Assembly: GCA_947179155.2 (NCBI GenBank)
Contig: OX359269.1
Coordinates: 28,973,517 to 29,037,516 of the forward strand
Direction of reading: 5' to 3'
DNA: 64,000 bases
Source: Hedera helix
Taxonomy: Eukaryota; Streptophyta; Magnoliopsida; Apiales; Araliaceae
Below are positions 1 to 10,408 of this stretch, piece by piece (position 1 is the stretch's first letter; each line of letters begins with the position of its first letter). A program made the translations under genes and the position numbers. The notes beneath the pieces were generated by a model. That model was not told where the DNA came from. It made no database searches and was given only the letters and a program-made list of their open reading frames with translations.

Positions 1-184
1 CAAAGAGAAAAGTTTTTAGGATTCTGCAACACTTGAACCTCCTAGGCTCTTACTAACACATAGATAACAAAATCTATCCATTTATTTACACCCTTCTCAC
101 AGAACTAGGTTTTAGTCTACAACCTTTATTTTCTCATCAAGACCTTATTAAAAAAAAATCTCATGAGATATCTGGGATATTACA
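1..184 (-). mobile_element. 3' LTR of element D, partial (cut by window edge)
   Basis: These bases match 7125-7308 without a visible difference (184 of 184), so this is the second LTR of the element whose other LTR lies at 2331-7308. In minus orientation the LTR begins here with TGTAATATCCC at position 184 and continues to the left of the window. The adjoining bases at 185-197 form the polypurine tract on the minus strand, which identifies this copy as the 3' LTR. The identity of the two ends suggests a recent insertion. Confidence 0.93.
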
Positions 185-197
185 TTCACCCCTCCTT
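185..197 (-). other. Polypurine tract of element D
   Basis: On the minus strand this reads AAGGAGGGGTGAA directly before the LTR start TGTAATATCCC. This is the normal position of the plus-strand DNA primer of LTR retrotransposons. An almost identical tract precedes LTR A at 29034-29046. Confidence 0.8.
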
Positions 198-423
198 ATA
201 AGAATTTCGTCCTCGAAATTACAGCACACTAACCCCTTTACCCATTCAATGTCCAGAACATTGGAACATCTCACATGAGTCTTCACAATTGATCAATAAC
301 TGTGAATGAATTTGAATAACCAGGAAGTAAAAATAATCCCCTTTAAAATAAACAATCCCCTTTGTTCGGCGTCATAAAAAAAAATTTCACTGAACACCTT
401 AGGGGTATAAAAAAAAAATCAGC

Positions 424-560
424 AAAAACTTAATCTGAGTACTTACCGCTTAAGGTGATCAACCTTTCGTACTCCATGTATATGCATAACATTTAAACTG
501 AGTACTTAACACTTAAGGTGATCAACCTTCCGTACCACATGTATACGCATAACATTAAAA
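424..560. repeat. Minisatellite, two copies of about 64 bp
   Basis: The phrase GAGTACTTA..CTTAAGGTGATCAACCTT..CGTAC..ATGTATA.GCATAACAT occurs twice in tandem (starting near 427 and 491) with a few substitutions. It lies within the internal region of element D. Confidence 0.75.
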
Positions 561-755
561 CCCATTTAATTAAAATGTTGAATTCACAACACAACTCCCA
601 AGAAATACTTGAAAAATATAACTCAACCTTTGTCTAGCCGAATCAATTAGCTTAGACTTTTCAAAAATGGTTAGCACATACGTGCAATAAAACATGTCTA
701 GCCACATCCTTTGGCATCAACACATACTTTCAAAATTTCAACACTGAAAATCATT

Positions 756-875
756 TTATGACTTCATGATACCGCATCTTTGGCACAGTGCGTTGAGGAT
801 TCCGTCATCACTATGACTTCATGATACCGCCCCTTCACAGAAGATACGTTGAGGATTCCGTCATACATCATCTCC
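756..875. repeat. Minisatellite, two copies of about 60 bp
   Basis: Each copy starts with ATGACTTCATGATACCGC and ends with GTTGAGGATTCCGTCAT. The middle differs between copies. It is part of the internal region of element D. Confidence 0.75.
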
Positions 876-1524
876 ACACCATGGCTTCAATGGCGTAAGA
901 TGGTTTTGTAAATACATTTTGATATTTTAAAAATCAATTTTGTCTAGCTGAATCAAGTAGCATAGACTCTCATTTGAACGTTTCAAAATATTTTGAAAAA
1001 TTACTTTTGTTTTTGTCATACCACAATAGTAAAGATGTGACATTTCACACCTCAATTTATTGTGTTGATGATAACCAGAAAACTTTTGTATTTTTAAAAG
1101 CACATAAGCACGATTTTAAGATTTTCAAAGTCTAGCATAGCTATAAGATTTGGAATATCCTAAAACCTCAAAATAATCACTAATTTTACTTCTCATCTTT
1201 TTCAGCTTAATAACTATATATATTATAGCTTAAATTTTGCTACTTAACTCTACCCACACTCACTGTTCATCAAACTTACCACGTATTTGGGCTCAGGAAC
1301 TTACCACAATCATATGGTTTGAGGAGCTTGTCCTAGTCAGGCCAAAATCGCCCATTCGCTGAGGGGCTCCACCACATAACTATGAGTCATGAACTTACCA
1401 TACGTGTCAGTTCTTAGAACACGAACTTATCTTAACATCCTCTACCTATCCGTTATACACATGAGAAAAGAATCACCTTCTCAACACACATATAGCGAAT
1501 AGCGCGACACCAGGTTTCAATTGA

Positions 1525-1775
1525 TTATCACTATAGGAAGCCAAGTGGTCGTCAAACCAAACACAATCTCCTGCCCATACAAGAAATCGGTCAACTCAGC
1601 CACTAATCAATATAGGAAGTTAAGCGGTCGTTAAACCAAGAACAAATTCTCTGCCCATACAAAGAACTATTCAACTCAACCACTATATCAATATAGGAAG
1701 CAAAGTGGTTCTAAACCAAGCACAAATTCCCCGCCCATACAAGGAATTGTACAACTCAGCCACTAACATGAATCC
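1525..1775. repeat. Minisatellite, three copies of about 80 bp
   Basis: Copies begin near 1526, 1605 and 1686 and share ATAGGAAG, AGTGGT/AGCGGT, AAACCAA and GCCCATACAA. Spacing of ATAGGAAG is 79 and 81 bp. This is the longest tandem array in the internal region of element D. Confidence 0.75.
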
Positions 1776-2316
1776 TCAACTAAAAACCCACAACCTCTAA
1801 CTTCTCTTAACTTAATATGAATTTTTTTTCAATTCATACCCTATCACACTCAATACATCAAGAGTTCTCTTATTACTATTTCATAGTATCTTCATTGTTA
1901 TAGCACCATGCCATCAACACAACCTCTTAATCATTTAACAGACCATCTGTCATTCCATGATTTTACTATGATCACCGTGATCTTATATCACAATTGATTT
2001 CACTTTACAATTTCTCATTTATTCTAGGATCGTTTAATTCTACCATCTTCTCACTCGTTTTTATTCATTTTACTTTACGATCCATCTTTTTAAATTCTTG
2101 AATTAAGTGTTCTATGATTCTTTTTCATTCATTTTGAATACATCTATGAGGATCATTCTTTGAACCTCCTAAAATATACCTTATTTTCTTCTTTATGAAT
2201 TTCTTATATTCAACTCTTCTTGCTTAAACTCCATATGAGTTTATTCTTTCATTGCTTTCAATATAGTCTCACGATTATAGCCTAAGGTACTGCTACCTAA
2301 GAACTATAACCTATCA

Positions 2317-2328
2317 GCTCTGATACCA
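2317..2328 (-). other. Primer-binding site of element D (initiator Met tRNA)
   Basis: The minus strand reads TGGTATCAGAGC two bases after the LTR end (..GGGGTGTTACA). This is complementary to the 3' end of plant initiator methionine tRNA and is the usual primer site of plant gypsy and many copia elements. It fixes the orientation of element D. Confidence 0.88.
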
Positions 2329-3544
2329 ACTGTAACACCCCGAAAATTCCCGTACTAGCTACAGGCAACCTCGTGCGTTATTGTACAACCTTCTTTATCT
2401 CAATCATAACTTACAACAATATTATAGTTGTTAACAACAGAGTTATTTAAAATTTTAACATAATCCTGTCTCAGAATCGCAATCTTTAAACATTCTATTA
2501 CAACTTTGAAATCATATGAATAATGATTTAGCATATCACCCTGTCACCCTTATACATAAAGGACAACATCTGAAAAATGATTTAAAATAATCTATATATG
2601 TTCTCTTAACATTTCAGTTTGCTAATCTATAGCACATTTAAGACATAAAAATCTTCACAAGTAATACCCACGGATATAATTTATTCTATCGCAGGGTTTT
2701 ACTATAAAAGCACCTACGTTTCGATCTGGATGACTCGTTAGTCAATCTTCATCTTCGCCTCTACCAGAGTAATCAGCTTCCTCAAGCTTTTCTGTAATAT
2801 TTTATTTTAAGCAAGAGTGAGCACGACGGCTCAGCAAGTCTAACAGTTTCACATTACACATAAACATATTTCATCATGCTTTATGCATCTCATGCTTTGC
2901 AGTGACTACGTATCTCATGCATATCATGTTTTGCATTTACTCTATGATTCATGTTATTCATGCATGTCATTTACAATTTCATACAGTTCAATATAGAACA
3001 ATCAACTTAATCAGCTACTGCATATCAACAATTTATTTCAACTTGTATCACAAAGGCACATTAACACATTATTGCACATAATAACATATGCACACATAAT
3101 AATTTTACAATATTCTAAATCATGCACATAATGCAACACGTTCTGAAAAACTTGCCTGGACTTGCATAACCAGCTTACGCTAATCTTTCACGTTCCTTGC
3201 ACCACCTACACAGTATGTGAGATTAACGGTGCACAATATCAGTCAAAGTTTGACTCAATACTAAATCTTATTTTAAAGATATTTATTTCTTCTTATCGTT
3301 CCCTTTATTTAATAGGATTAATTTCATATTTTAGTCTCTCTTTGACTTGACTCAGTGTTTCATATTCAACACCATAAATCTTTTGTTCGAAGCTATACAG
3401 TTCTGACATTTATTAATGTCACTGCATTAATGCCTGGGCCTTATTTCTATTTAGGTCGAACAACTAATTAGTCACTAATGGACCATACCCTTTGTTTAAC
3501 TTAATCACATAATTTAACTCGACAACTTATCATAATATTATCAA

Positions 3545-4640
3545 TCTCGAAAAATATTTTAAATCTTACTATCAATTAGTAATAACTTATAATGTTATTT
3601 AATTGTTAAATAACATATTAAATAATCATTACTATTATTAATTCCTTTTTAATAATAGTTTACCTTAATCATTATTATTAATCTTTTAGTAATAATTTAA
3701 TTGCATGCTAGTATTATTACCCTTTAATAATATTTTAATTGACTTATTATTATTATTAATTATTTTAATAATAATTTAATTGTTCATCAATATTATTACT
3801 CACTTAATAATATTTGAAATCCTTGCGTATCATTAGTAATTATTTAATAATGATTCAACCCTTAACTATTTTTATTCAATAGTTAATTACTTGTTAAACA
3901 ATATTATTAATTCTTTAATAATATTTTAAATCTTTATTTATCATTATTATTTATTTAATAATGGTTTAGCTCTTAACTATTATTATTTAATAGTTAAATA
4001 AATGCTAAACAATATTATTAATTCTTTAATAATATTTTAAATTAATTACATATCATTATTAATTATTGAATAATGATTTAATTCTTAACTATTTTCATTT
4101 AATAGTTAATCATTAATATTATCAATATATTTTAATTACTTAATAATCTTCTTCCGATTAAGAAATAATTTATTCCACTCAATTACCATTTATTTATTTA
4201 TTTTAATATGAATTAAATAATAATTAATTAATTATTTATTCGCACTCATTATTTAATATTAATTAAATAATAAATAATTATACTATTAACTCTAACATCC
4301 TTTGATTACTATTTAATATATTAAATAGTAAGCAATTAACCATATTTAATTATTATTTAATGTTGATTAAATAATAATTAATTAATTTGTGGCCTTTATT
4401 TATTATTTACTCTTAAATAAATAATAAATAATTAGTTTAAATATTTTCTCATAATTTAGTTACTATTTAATATCAATTAAATAATAATTACCTAGTTACT
4501 TCATTTATTTACTATTTAATTACCAATTAAATAATAAATAATTTATTTATTTTCTCCAAACATGTTGATATTATTATTAAATACATAAAGAACATATTTA
4601 AGATTTAATAATAATTTATTTATAATTTTCTTGAATTATT
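3545..4640. repeat. Degenerate palindromic AT-rich array in LTR D
   Basis: About 1.1 kb made almost only of variants of TTATTATTAATTnTTTAATAATA, repeated with a spacing of tens of bases. Each unit is close to self-complementary. LTR B carries a regular 39-bp version of a similar unit at 22920-23231. No coding sequence is present. Confidence 0.7.
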
Positions 4641-4916
4641 AGCTAGGTAGTCACAAATTAGTGTACATTTACACCATAAATAATATGAAAAATACCAATT
4701 TTCAGAAATAATACCATCTCAATACCTATAACACTTCAAATAATCAGTAGGTTATTTGTTCATATTTTTCCAAAATTTAAAAATACTTTTTATTATTTTT
4801 CATATATTTAGTAAGCTTTTATCATTTAATAATTATGAAAAATAGCTACTGACATTAAAAAAAATACCATTAAATTCCAGAAAATAGTACACAAAATTCC
4901 AAGCAACTTTCTAGTT

Positions 4917-5000
4917 TGGGCCGTCGCCGGAACCGGCCGGAAAATGGGTGAACCGGCCGCCGGAATGCTCCGGCCGGTTCACCGAAAAAAAACCGGCAGT
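4917..5000. repeat. GC-rich inverted-repeat patch in LTR D
   Basis: A short GC-rich island within AT-rich LTR sequence. GGTGAACCGGCCG (about 4946) and CGGCCGGTTCACC (about 4971) are inverted repeats, and CCGGCCGG-type blocks recur. The LTRs A, B, E and F have GC-rich patches of different sequence in comparable parts of the LTR. Confidence 0.65.
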
Positions 5001-5838
5001 AACATTGCCTTATTCCAGATTTTTGTCAAGCTTTGGGGTCTTTTATTAAAACCTTAATAACTTGAGTTCTATAACTCCGATGGAGCTCTACTTTATATTG
5101 TTGCGTTCGTATCTTCTCGAACTACAATTTTCCATTATTGGATTAATTTTTCGGACATGATTTGACCTCCGAAAACAGCCTGGAACCGGACTGTTCACGC
5201 AAAACTTCCGACAGTGGAGTGTTTTAGTAGAAAAATCATATCTCACTCGTTTTAAATCGGATTTTAGTCATTCAAGTTTGAGAATTTACATAACTTCAAG
5301 ATCTATCCAACAAAATTGACGGATCAAAAATCCGACTTACGGCGTGTGAACAGTAACTCCGTTTATGGGCTGCTCGGTTTATAACTTTCCGGCAAATATG
5401 ATTTTGTATATTTTGGCTAACTTTTCCACATAAACCCATACGAAAAATCATGAAAAATACTCTAACACATACTTCTAACGTCCTAGCATGCTTTTAAGCA
5501 TTTAAAGCTTGATCAACATAAATCAAACAAAATATTATATATAGGATATAACATTAGGGTTTTTAGGGTTTTCTACTTACCTTTTTGGTTTAAAGGCTTG
5601 TTTTCTAATCTTTCCAAAATAGGATATGAAACTTGATGGCATCAAGACCTCCCCTCCTGCTGCCGTGGCCCCTCTTGGAGGTGTTCTTGGTATATTTGTG
5701 GTACTAAGCTCACAAGAAAGGAAGAAAATGGAGGTACTTTGCTCTCTCACTCTTTCTCTCTTGGTTTCCTCTCTTCCTATCTCTAAAATCTGATTTCTAC
5801 AATTTTTCTAACCCTTCAAAAGAGTTGGGGGAGTGTTA

Positions 5839-5846
5839 TATTTATA
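5839..5846 (-). promoter_or_regulatory. TATA box of LTR D
   Basis: Minus strand TATAAATA about 1.46 kb into the LTR, the expected place for transcription start of the element. All related LTRs in the window carry the same motif. Confidence 0.6.
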
Positions 5847-7308
5847 GAAGAAGGCTAATTTATTTTATCTCCTTAATTAAGCAAGCTTTGACCACATTAG
5901 CCTAATTAAACACAAACAAAGACCCACAAAATGAGGAGGGATCTAGGGGCCATGTTTTCTAGGATTTCTTTAATATTTTTCTAGAGCCAAGCAAGCCTAC
6001 TAGGGCCTTTATAGGCTGCTGCCAGCAGCCCTATATATATCTATATATATAATTTATTTTTCCTTTATTTTCCAAATTGATGCATAATTATATATATATA
6101 CTTATATATATATATAATGGGTCACCACTTAAATCCTCTTTGGACTAACATTTGGGCTCCCAATACACTTTAGTTTGGGCTTGGAAAATAATTAAATTGG
6201 ACTCCCAATTGGGCTCCCTTTAATTAATTTATTGGGCTAATTTATTTAATTAACCACACTAAAATCACAAATCCTTAATTAAACAATTAATTAGACTTGT
6301 TAAATATTTAATTGAGTTAGTCCACTAATTAGTTATTTTATTTGGACTATTAATTGGGATTTTAAATATTCTTCCCATTTCCCATTAATTAGTAATCATA
6401 CTAATTAATTTACTAAATTTATTTCGTTCTGCTATATTCGAAGTAAATTGAATATTTATTTAATTAATTAACTTATCGATTTCTCGATATTAATAACTCT
6501 AGGATTCATCCACTAATTAATTTATTTTATTAGTGGAGCTATCTCTAGTTCAATTGCTACTGCGAGTCGCGCATCTGCTTGAATTTAATAATCGCGCGTA
6601 GGTTTAGTTAATTATCGAGTCGATTCACTAAACGATTTTAATTTAATCATCTAATCCAATTAGACTTGCCCTAATTAAGCCTCATTGAATCTTAATTAGG
6701 GTTTCTCAACATATCGCTCGCTCGGTAATAATTTCCTAAGTTTGTTCGTCATTTTAATAATCCCGTTGATCGAACAACCTTAAAATAAAATCTCGGATAT
6801 TCAATATTCAGAATACCCCTTCTTAGGGTTTACAATAATCACCCTTAATTAATTCACTAATTTAGAAATTTAAATTCTAAATTTTAATTATAACATTATT
6901 ATTATATTTTCGGGTTCATTTCAACTAGGTTGGCTTAAAATCAAATTTCCACAACAATACCTAGCTTATCTTATTCATCAAATAATTCATCAAATTTTAA
7001 AGGTATCATACTACCTTGTTTTACCCTGGCGAATTGTCTTTATTATAATTCCCTTATCTATCGAGTCACTAATCGCATCCTGAGTTAATGACTGATTTAC
7101 TCGTCCCTCTAAGACATCTTTGCTCAAAGAGAAAAGTTTTTAGGATTCTGCAACACTTGAACCTCCTAGGCTCTTACTAACACATAGATAACAAAATCTA
7201 TCCATTTATTTACACCCTTCTCACAGAACTAGGTTTTAGTCTACAACCTTTATTTTCTCATCAAGACCTTATTAAAAAAAAATCTCATGAGATATCTGGG
7301 ATATTACA

Positions 7309-8246
7309 GGTGTGTAAATCACAGTATTTGAAATAGGTAATATATATCATACACACATGATCATGTGGGCACATAATTTGATTAACATATAATCACTTTG
7401 TCAATTAACCACATAAGCACTTTTAGAACATCTACGCACATAATCAAGTAAGCACATAAGCACATTAACACATAAGCACTTTGTCAGATAAGCACATTCA
7501 CCACAATCATTTTTGCACAACAGTCATCATCATCAAATCAAACAACCTTCAACAGAATATTTTTGGCCCGTAGTGCAAAGATGAACTGTTGTTTGGTATG
7601 ATTATGACCAAAAGCTGAATACTGGTATAATCATGACCGTTGGTGTTATATTGAATATCTTTGGCCCATAGTGCAAAGATGAACTGTTGATTTGCATAAT
7701 TATGACCAGGAACTGTGAATTTGTATTATCATGACTAATGGTATTTCAGATGATAAAAGTTGATGATGTTTTTCCTAAAAAGAGAAGCGAGTGAACATTA
7801 TAGTCTGCATTATTCTTCTAATAGATTGCTCATTCCACTGCTATTATTGATCTGAACGTTGTTCAAGAATTTAACTACAGTTTTTTATACAAACCTTGTA
7901 GTCTATTGTATTCTATCAAGAACTCAACTGTTGAAGGCTAATGATAATTTATTAGTCATGATATTTATTACTGGGCTATTTGAGCTCACCCTTTCTTTTT
8001 GTTCCATTGTTTTTCAACAGGAGATGAGAACATAGTTGGGTCTAGCCGGGGGATGGAGTGAGAGTCCGAGGAATAGCTATCGTAGTCTTCACGTGTTGTA
8101 AAATAGTGCGGCAATAATTGTGAAGACTTAGTTATATATTATTATACACTGTATTGTTAAACGTTGTACTACCTTGTAATAATTTTGTTGTAGTCTTTTG
8201 ACAACTCAAGTTTGGACTATGTGGGACCAGATTTGGGGGTGTCACA
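7309..8246 (+). mobile_element. 3' part of an LTR related to LTR C, interrupted by element D
   Basis: From about 7567 to 8246 this follows LTR C (about 26294-27092) closely, including the repeated GGCCCGTAGTGCAAAGATG block, the GAGCTCACCC motif and the end GGGGGTGTCACA. The part 7309-7566 is AT-rich with repeated CACATAAGCAC and differs from C. The left half is missing because element D is inserted at 7308 and the rest lies outside the window. No primer site follows 8246, so the copy was a solo LTR or a 3' LTR; the following GAAGT would be its target duplication. Confidence 0.75.
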
Positions 8247-9440
8247 GAAGTAACTTTGTATTTAAATATATATAGAAATCTTGTAATCAACAAATCAATG
8301 TAATAACTTTGTAATACAATAAGCTATTATATTGATATGATATTTATTGTATTTGAGTCACCTATTATATGTATTAGCACATTACGGACGTAATGTTATT
8401 ATATTATTTTTTAAGTTTTTCATTAAATCCTCAAATTGATATATTGATCTGTTATGTCCGTAATACAATAGGTCATAAGAAATAAAACAATAATGATTAC
8501 TGATTTGACATTTTAACTTACAATTTATTTTTTTTATTACATATAATCATATAATTTAGTGAATCAAATATAATTTTAAACATAATGTATTAATATTATA
8601 ATTACTACACAAATACCAAGAATCAATCAAACAAAAATATTATCATAATTTATTACCATTACATTACAATTCTATTATATTATTTCAAATTTTTATTCCA
8701 CAAATCAAACTCCACCTTAAACATACTATATTTACTAAACTAATCTAATAGTAACTTAACACTATAATAGAAATTTAACGTAGACTTTAATTTGTGTTTA
8801 AAAACCTTTTTATACTTTTAAAGTGCTTAAAACCACTGAATTAAATATATATATATATATATATATACAAGGGGTCGATTCATAGTAAGTAATTGTTATA
8901 GATCTTTATAGGACATATACTATTTATATCATTCAAAACAAAAGTAAAAGGCAAGAATTAGAAACCGAAAATAGACTCCGCTACTACCAGTTGCGGATAT
9001 TTAAAAAATAAATAAATCGTCCGTTAATATTAGTAGTGGACGTATTTTTAACGTTTAGCTTTTAAATCAACGTCCGCTATTATTACTAACGGATTTTTTA
9101 AACGTCCGCACTACTATTATTAGGGACATGAATTTTTAGTTTGAAGATATATTTCCTATAAGAATTCATGATAAATATATACTATAAATTACTCCCTACA
9201 TATATATATTTCGTTCAAATTTATGCAATCCAATAATATATATATTTATTTATTTATCTGAATAATATCATTACAAATGTATCATTCTCGTATAATCTTA
9301 TGTATTATTTCATCCGGTGTCTTGCACGAGATTTTGGAACTAGTAAGATATTAAGGCATTAAGCAGTGTAGGCTAGCTTTACTAGTAATGATATGTGTTG
9401 GGGGTTGTGATAACGGCTAGAAGTCTTCAACAAGGCAACC
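8247..9440. other. Gene-free AT-rich interval with small inverted repeats
   Basis: No coding sequence is recognisable. A (AT)n run lies at 8844-8868. At 9019-9120 the motif CGTCCG(C/T)TA.TATTA appears three times, twice in opposite orientation (about 9020-9044 and 9071-9095), resembling subterminal repeats of non-autonomous DNA transposons. A dyad ACATTAC..GTAATGT lies near 8382-8399. Confidence 0.5.
9433..9440. other. Target-site duplication, left, of foldback element
   Basis: AGGCAACC occurs directly before the left inverted repeat and again at 10237-10244 directly after the right one. Confidence 0.65.
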
Positions 9441-9753
9441 GGGGTAAATGTAAATAAGTTTCTTGGAAAAAAATAATTTAGTCAATATAAATTGAGTCTC
9501 GTATTATTTAAAAATTTAAATATTAAATTTTTAAGTATTATATGTGCGTTAATTGCTCACGTGAGGCACATGTGATACCAATAACATAAAATTTAAGTAT
9601 ATTTGGCCCAAAAAATCAGTTGCTCCCAAAAATTGATCATAGAACCTCAAATTTAAACTTTTGTTCATTACACCACTCAATCACTATAAGTCTAGTTGCT
9701 TAAAATGCAAAAGAAATACATCATATACTAAATAACTTTATTTTTTCCCCAGA

Positions 9754-9824
<71 letters not shown>

Positions 9825-9985
9825 TACTAATATTATTATTATTATTATTATTGTTGTTGTTGTTGTTGTTGTTGTAATAATAATAATAATAACAACAACA
9901 ACAATATAATGCTAATACTACTACTAATAATAATAAAATTAATAACAATAATATAATAATATAATACTAATATTAATACTAATAC

Positions 9986-10022
<37 letters not shown>

Positions 10023-10236
10023 TTTGGGGCAAAAATAAAGTTATTTAGTATATGATATATTTCTTGTACAATTTTAGCAACTAGACTCGTAGTGCTTGCG
10101 TGGTGTAATGAACAAAAGTTCAAACTTGAGTTTACAGGATAAATTCTCGGGAGCAACTAATTTTTTGGGCCAAATGTGCTTAAATTTCATGTAACCGGGA
10201 CTAAAAGTTTAGAGAATTTATTTACATTTAACCCGC
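9441..10236. mobile_element. Foldback / long-TIR DNA element, non-autonomous
   Basis: Two arms are inverted copies of each other. Left: about 9441-9755; right: about 10021-10236. They share ATGTAAATAA, TTTGGCCCAAAAAAT, AGTTGCTCCC, TTTTGTTCATTACACCAC, GTCTAGTTGC and CATATACTAAATAACTTTATTTTT with roughly 85 percent identity by eye; the left arm has about 90 extra bases near its outer end. The centre (9756-10020) is (ATT)n, (TTG)n and (AAT)n trinucleotide repeats and is itself nearly self-complementary, so the transcript could form one hairpin of about 390 bp. An 8-bp duplication AGGCAACC flanks it, consistent with hAT or (with one mismatch, 9 bp) Mutator-like insertion. There is no transposase. 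Long runs of one amino acid in the centre are translation artefacts of the trinucleotide repeats. Confidence 0.75.
9757..10020. repeat. Trinucleotide microsatellites ATT / TTG / AAT
   Basis: Runs of ATT (about 9757-9850), TTG (about 9850-9875), then TAA/AAC/AAT runs up to 10020. They form the central loop of the foldback element. Confidence 0.95.
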
Positions 10237-10370
10237 AGGCAACCTGTAAAGCTACAACTTTAATTATTTCCCCTCATCAACCTCTTATCTTTTCCACTGC
10301 ATGAAGATTGCCCACGTTTCCCATAAGCTCTCCCTCCACCTAGCTTATTAATGAATATTCCAGCACCAAT

Positions 10371-10408
<38 letters not shown>

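Larger units (their letters stand above)
185..2330 (-). mobile_element. Internal region of element D, non-coding (LARD-like)
   Basis: This stretch lies between the two LTRs of D. It has a polypurine tract at its left end and a Met primer-binding site at its right end, as expected for a minus-strand LTR element. I see no gag, protease, reverse transcriptase or integrase coding in any frame, and 2146 bp is too short for them. The element therefore resembles a large retrotransposon derivative that must be moved by enzymes of a relative. The region holds three minisatellites (about 424-560, 756-875 and 1525-1775). The last bases before the polypurine tract (198-225) resemble the end of a Ty3/gypsy polyprotein gene and recur at 29047-29073, so the element probably arose by deletion from a coding relative. 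Confidence 0.8.
2331..7308 (-). mobile_element. 5' LTR of element D, complete, 4978 bp
   Basis: The LTR runs on the minus strand from TGTAATATCCC (7308) to GGGGTGTTACA (2331), a TG..CA element end pair. It is followed by the Met primer site, and its first 184 bp reappear at the left window edge. At almost 5 kb it is very long for an LTR. Inside it are an AT-rich degenerate array (about 3545-4640), a GC-rich patch (about 4917-5000), a TATA box (5839-5846) and a conserved hairpin motif near 2815-2840. The target duplication on this side would be GGTGT (7309-7313); its partner lies outside the window. Shared motifs with LTRs A, B, E and F mark them as one lineage. Confidence 0.9.

Noticed and set aside
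9721..10156. Two open frames with long Asn, Leu and Gln runs
   Set aside because: They are translations of the ATT/TTG/AAT microsatellites in the centre of the foldback element and of its arms.
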